From assembly GCA_009784935.1 (NCBI GenBank), contig WQXI01000001.1, forward strand, positions 90,382 to 154,381: 64,000 bases of DNA, given 5' to 3'. Both the position numbers and the translations under genes were made by a program. The notes beneath the pieces were generated by a model. The model ran no database searches, had not been told where the DNA came from, and saw only the letters and a list, made by a program, of their open reading frames with translations. Of the stretch, positions 61,983-64,000 are shown one piece after another (position 1 is the first letter of the stretch; each line of letters starts with the position of its first letter). This DNA comes from Treponema sp. GTDB lineage: Bacteria > Spirochaetota > Spirochaetia > Treponematales > Breznakiellaceae.

Positions 61983-62264
61983 CTATTCCTCAATCCGAAC
62001 AAAGAGAAATTTAAGAAGATTAGCATTGAGTTTAAAAATACGATCAAGATTGGCAATTTTTGCAGGATCGGATTTAATTACCAAAAGAACGTATCTTCCG
62101 CGTTTTCTTTTTTTAATTTCATAGGCGAGATCGCGTTCCCCGATTTCATCGGTTCTTTCGACTTCGACTCCGTTTGATTTTAGGTCGGAAAGTACCAAAT
62201 CCCTTCCCGCCTTGTGCTGGTCTTCTTCCATGGGAAAAATAACCGTAAGTTCATATCGGCGCAT
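61983..62264 (-). CDS. rpsF: 30S ribosomal protein S6
   Basis: S6 pairs with S18 in the small subunit. MRRYELTVIFPMEED at the start and KRGRYVLLVIKSDPAKIANL are family marks; the length is 93 residues. AGGAGG lies just before the ATG. It is the first gene of its operon, behind the leader described next. Confidence 0.95.
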   Translation of the reverse strand: MRRYELTVIFPMEEDQHKAGRDLVLSDLKSNGVEVERTDEIGERDLAYEIKKRKRGRYVLLVIKSDPAKIANLDRIFKLNANLLKFLFVRIEE

Positions 62265-62382
62265 AGTTCCTCCTTATGGCCATATGTCCGATTAAGCCAA
62301 AAGCCGAACCGGAAAAGAGGTGTACAAAAAATCATCGATTTTTTGTCATTGTTATGCTACCAAAAACAGGGATTAATGACAA
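62265..62382 (-). promoter_or_regulatory. Promoter and structured leader of the rpsF-ssb-rpsR operon
   Basis: On the minus strand TTGTCA (62382-62377), a 17-nt spacer and TAGCAT (62359-62354) put the start of transcription near 62347. A hairpin of 10-nt arms (62324-62333 and 62337-62346) and a perfect TATGGCCATA palindrome (62275-62284) beside the ribosome site follow. Such leaders can bind S6:S18; a match to the known motif was not made. Confidence 0.4.
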
Positions 62383-62383
62383 G

Positions 62384-62772
62384 CCCCCTGTCTGGTAAAA
62401 TGATTTGAGAACTGCGATATATGCCTATACAAAATGCGTGATTATTGACTTAATGACCCAAACAACCGCTATTTACAGTAAAAACCCTCATTTTACGGCG
62501 AAATTTATAAGGCTGTGCAAGCTGTGCTCCGCCAAAACCCTGGATGATCCCGCCTACGGAGCCCTCTAGCATATAAAATGAAGTTATATTTTTTACCTAA
62601 GAAAGCTAAGCGCATTTTAAATGCTAGACTTTTATACGCTCTAATTTTCTTTACATAATTCGCAGGTCTCCTTCGGCTCAGAATTCCAGAAAGGTTTTGA
62701 CGGGTTCACCCTTGCTCAGCCTTTGAATAAAAAAAGCCAATACGTCTTTTTTCTCGCAGAGTCGTTGTCAAT
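62384..62772. other. Gene-poor stretch, no convincing gene
   Basis: About 390 nt with no confident gene. A short open frame at 62453-62569 (38 codons, with LCKLC) has no ribosome site and no known match. The segment TTATACGCTCTAATTTTC at about 62634 and AT-rich runs show no clear terminator. It separates the rpsF operon promoter from the end of the LRR gene. Confidence 0.5.
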
Positions 62773-63870
62773 TTACTGCCTTGTAACTCTTACATTACGA
62801 TCAAATGCACCAAAGCCGATATAGGTAACACTGCTTGGTATAGTAACGCTAGTTAATTGATTACTCATAAATGCTCCAGCGCCTATATGTGTAACACTAT
62901 TAGGTATATTAACTCTAGTTAATTGATTATCTGCAAATGCCTCCATACCAATATGAGTAACACTGTTGGGTATAGTAACGCTAGACAATTGATTCTCAGC
63001 AAATGCCGCCTCACCGATATGTGTAACTCTGTTGGGTATTGTAACACTTGTTAATTGATTTTTCATAAATGCCCAATCACCAATATGTGTAACACTATTA
63101 GGTATTGTAATACTGGTCAATTGATTTTCTCCAAATGCCCCAAAGCCGATATGGGTAACTCTGTTGGGTATTGTAATGTTGGTTAATCGATTTGTAGCAA
63201 ATGCCCCATCACCGATATGAGTAACACTATTAGGTATAGTAACGCTAGACAATTGATTCTCAGCAAATGCCAAATCACCGATATGTGTAACTCTGTTGGG
63301 TATTGTAACACTTGTTAATTGATTTTTCATAAATGCCCAATCACCAATATGAGTAACACTATTAGGTATAGTAACACTGGTTAATTGGTTTCTATCAAAA
63401 GCCTGAATACCAATATGAGTAACGCTGTTAGGTATGGTAACGATTGTTAATTGATTTGAACTAAATGCCCCATCACCAATATGTGTAACACCATTAGGAA
63501 TAGTAATACTAGTTAATCGATTTTCACTAAATGCCGAATTACCGATATGTCTAACATTGTTAGGTATTGTAATACTTGTCAATTGGTTTCTTTGAAATGC
63601 CAAATTACCAATATGAGTAACACTATTAGGTATAGTAACGCTGGTTAATTGATTATTTGCAAATGCCACGTTGCCAATATGGGTAACAGGTACATTATTA
63701 ATTCTTTCAGGAATATTCACTACTGTGATCCCTGTTCTGGTTAATCCTGTAATTATCACAGTTCCGTTTTCTACCCTATGGCGAAAATCTGATGCTGATG
63801 ATGCGGTGTTCTGACCAAATAACATAACAGAAACTAAGAAACATACAAAGAAAAATACTAACCTTTTCAT
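62773..63870 (-). CDS. BspA-type leucine-rich-repeat surface protein (365 aa)
   Basis: A signal peptide (MKRLVFFFVCFLVSVMLFGQ) precedes about 14 LRR_5 units of 22 residues with the pattern HIGxxAFxxNQLTSVTIPNS, from about residue 50 to 360. BspA-type repeats occur on surface proteins of Treponema and other oral or gut bacteria that bind host or plant surfaces. There is no lipobox and no C-terminal anchor. The repeat array includes a recent 2-unit duplication. Confidence 0.9.
   Translation of the reverse strand: MKRLVFFFVCFLVSVMLFGQNTASSASDFRHRVENGTVIITGLTRTGITVVNIPERINNVPVTHIGNVAFANNQLTSVTIPNSVTHIGNLAFQRNQLTSITIPNNVRHIGNSAFSENRLTSITIPNGVTHIGDGAFSSNQLTIVTIPNSVTHIGIQAFDRNQLTSVTIPNSVTHIGDWAFMKNQLTSVTIPNRVTHIGDLAFAENQLSSVTIPNSVTHIGDGAFATNRLTNITIPNRVTHIGFGAFGENQLTSITIPNSVTHIGDWAFMKNQLTSVTIPNRVTHIGEAAFAENQLSSVTIPNSVTHIGMEAFADNQLTRVNIPNSVTHIGAGAFMSNQLTSVTIPSSVTYIGFGAFDRNVRVTRQ
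62971..63349 (-). repeat. Near-identical duplication inside the LRR array
   Basis: A roughly 115-nt block at 62971-63085 is nearly identical to 63235-63349, offset by 264 nt (four 66-nt units). It encodes the unit pair GDWAFMKNQLTSVTIPNRVT and AENQLSSVTIPNSVTHIG twice. Recent unit exchange would explain it. Confidence 0.75.
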
Positions 63871-63972
63871 CTTAAAACTCCTTTTAATTTTTATTTAAAT
63901 TTCTTGCACAAAGACACAGCTCTGCGAGAGGAAAATATAAATATTTGATTTGCTTTTAGCTTAGTATTGATC

Positions 63973-63987
63973 GGGGGGGGGGGGGGG
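63973..63987. repeat. Poly-G tract at the window end
   Basis: Fifteen G residues in a row lie about 103 nt upstream of the LRR start codon (poly-C in the sense of the gene). The next bases are A-rich and the window ends there. It could be a real phase-variable tract or a sequencing artefact at a contig end. Confidence 0.6.
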
Positions 63988-64000
63988 AAAAAGGAAAAAA

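Noticed and set aside
62324..62346. Intrinsic terminator reading to the right
   Set aside because: The stem has no GC core and there is no gene ending just upstream on the plus strand; it lies in the rpsF leader.
62453..62569. Short open frame of 38 codons with a Cys-X-X-Cys pair
   Set aside because: No ribosome site, no recognisable domain and short length; it is likely chance.
1..64000. tRNA or rRNA genes
   Set aside because: No cloverleaf-type or rRNA-like sequence was seen in the intergenic gaps, which are mostly short or filled with repeats.

Overview
The window looks like a piece of a spirochaete chromosome, most likely a Treponema or close relative from a plant-fibre-digesting gut. 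Three things point there. The order rpsB-tsf-frr-uppS-cdsA-dxr-rseP-CpXC (50.4-57.7 kb) is, as I recall, that of Treponema pallidum, as is the dnaB/rplI/rpsR/ssb/rpsF group (58.1-62.3 kb). There are many lipoproteins with spirochaete-style lipoboxes and TPR proteins. A large xylan-degrading block is embedded in otherwise ordinary housekeeping DNA. The DNA is AT-rich. The right end finishes in a 15-G tract followed by A-rich sequence, which may be a contig end; the left end cuts a DUF192 lipoprotein gene.

Layout. 0-8.7 kb: partial DUF192 lipoprotein, secreted protein, double cyclic-nucleotide-binding protein, an rsmD-TPR-rlmN cluster, small envelope proteins and queA. 8.8-13.4 kb: Holliday-junction genes ruvB, ruvA, ruvC, a U32/TrhP-like gene, a YebC gene and a small zinc-binding protein. 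13.4-22.5 kb: NeuB/SpsE-like synthase, a first cytoplasmic GH10 xylanase, a coiled-coil pair, aminotransferase, thrA, a cysteine desulfurase and a DUF433/DUF5615 toxin-antitoxin pair. 22.5-32.4 kb: envelope proteins, including a roughly 1560-residue predicted outer-membrane protein. 32.8-35.0 kb: HAD phosphatase, PlsC-type acyltransferase and lipid kinase. 35.1-48.9 kb: xylan locus. 48.9-62.3 kb: nadE, maf, translation, lipid and isoprenoid genes, replication and ribosomal genes. 62.8-63.9 kb: BspA-type leucine-rich-repeat surface protein.

The xylan locus reads as a pathway for (glucurono)xylan. Two lipoprotein enzymes (GH10 and GH30) would cut the polymer outside. Cytoplasmic enzymes (GH10, GH5, GH43, GH2, GH67 alpha-glucuronidase and an SGNH acetylesterase) would finish imported oligosaccharides, and mannonate dehydratase (UxuA) would feed glucuronate into central metabolism. 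No sugar transporter or regulator is in the window.

The most unusual feature is a dispersed set of palindromic repeats built from recurring modules. Module A resembles ATCCACGGATTTACGCGGAT, module B is CACAGAG/CACGGAG-rich, and module C is a short GCAACT-NN-AGTTGC hairpin. These lie in many intergenic gaps, form the stop codons of ruvB and dxr, and may form the start of the DUF192 lipoprotein. Two copies sit in frame inside coding sequences (the NeuB-like gene and dxr). In one place the two arms of an A-B/B'-A' palindrome bracket the toxin-antitoxin pair. Several genes also have a -10 box about 7 nt from the start codon and no Shine-Dalgarno sequence, suggesting leaderless mRNAs. All function calls come from reading the sequence and motifs; no database search was run.
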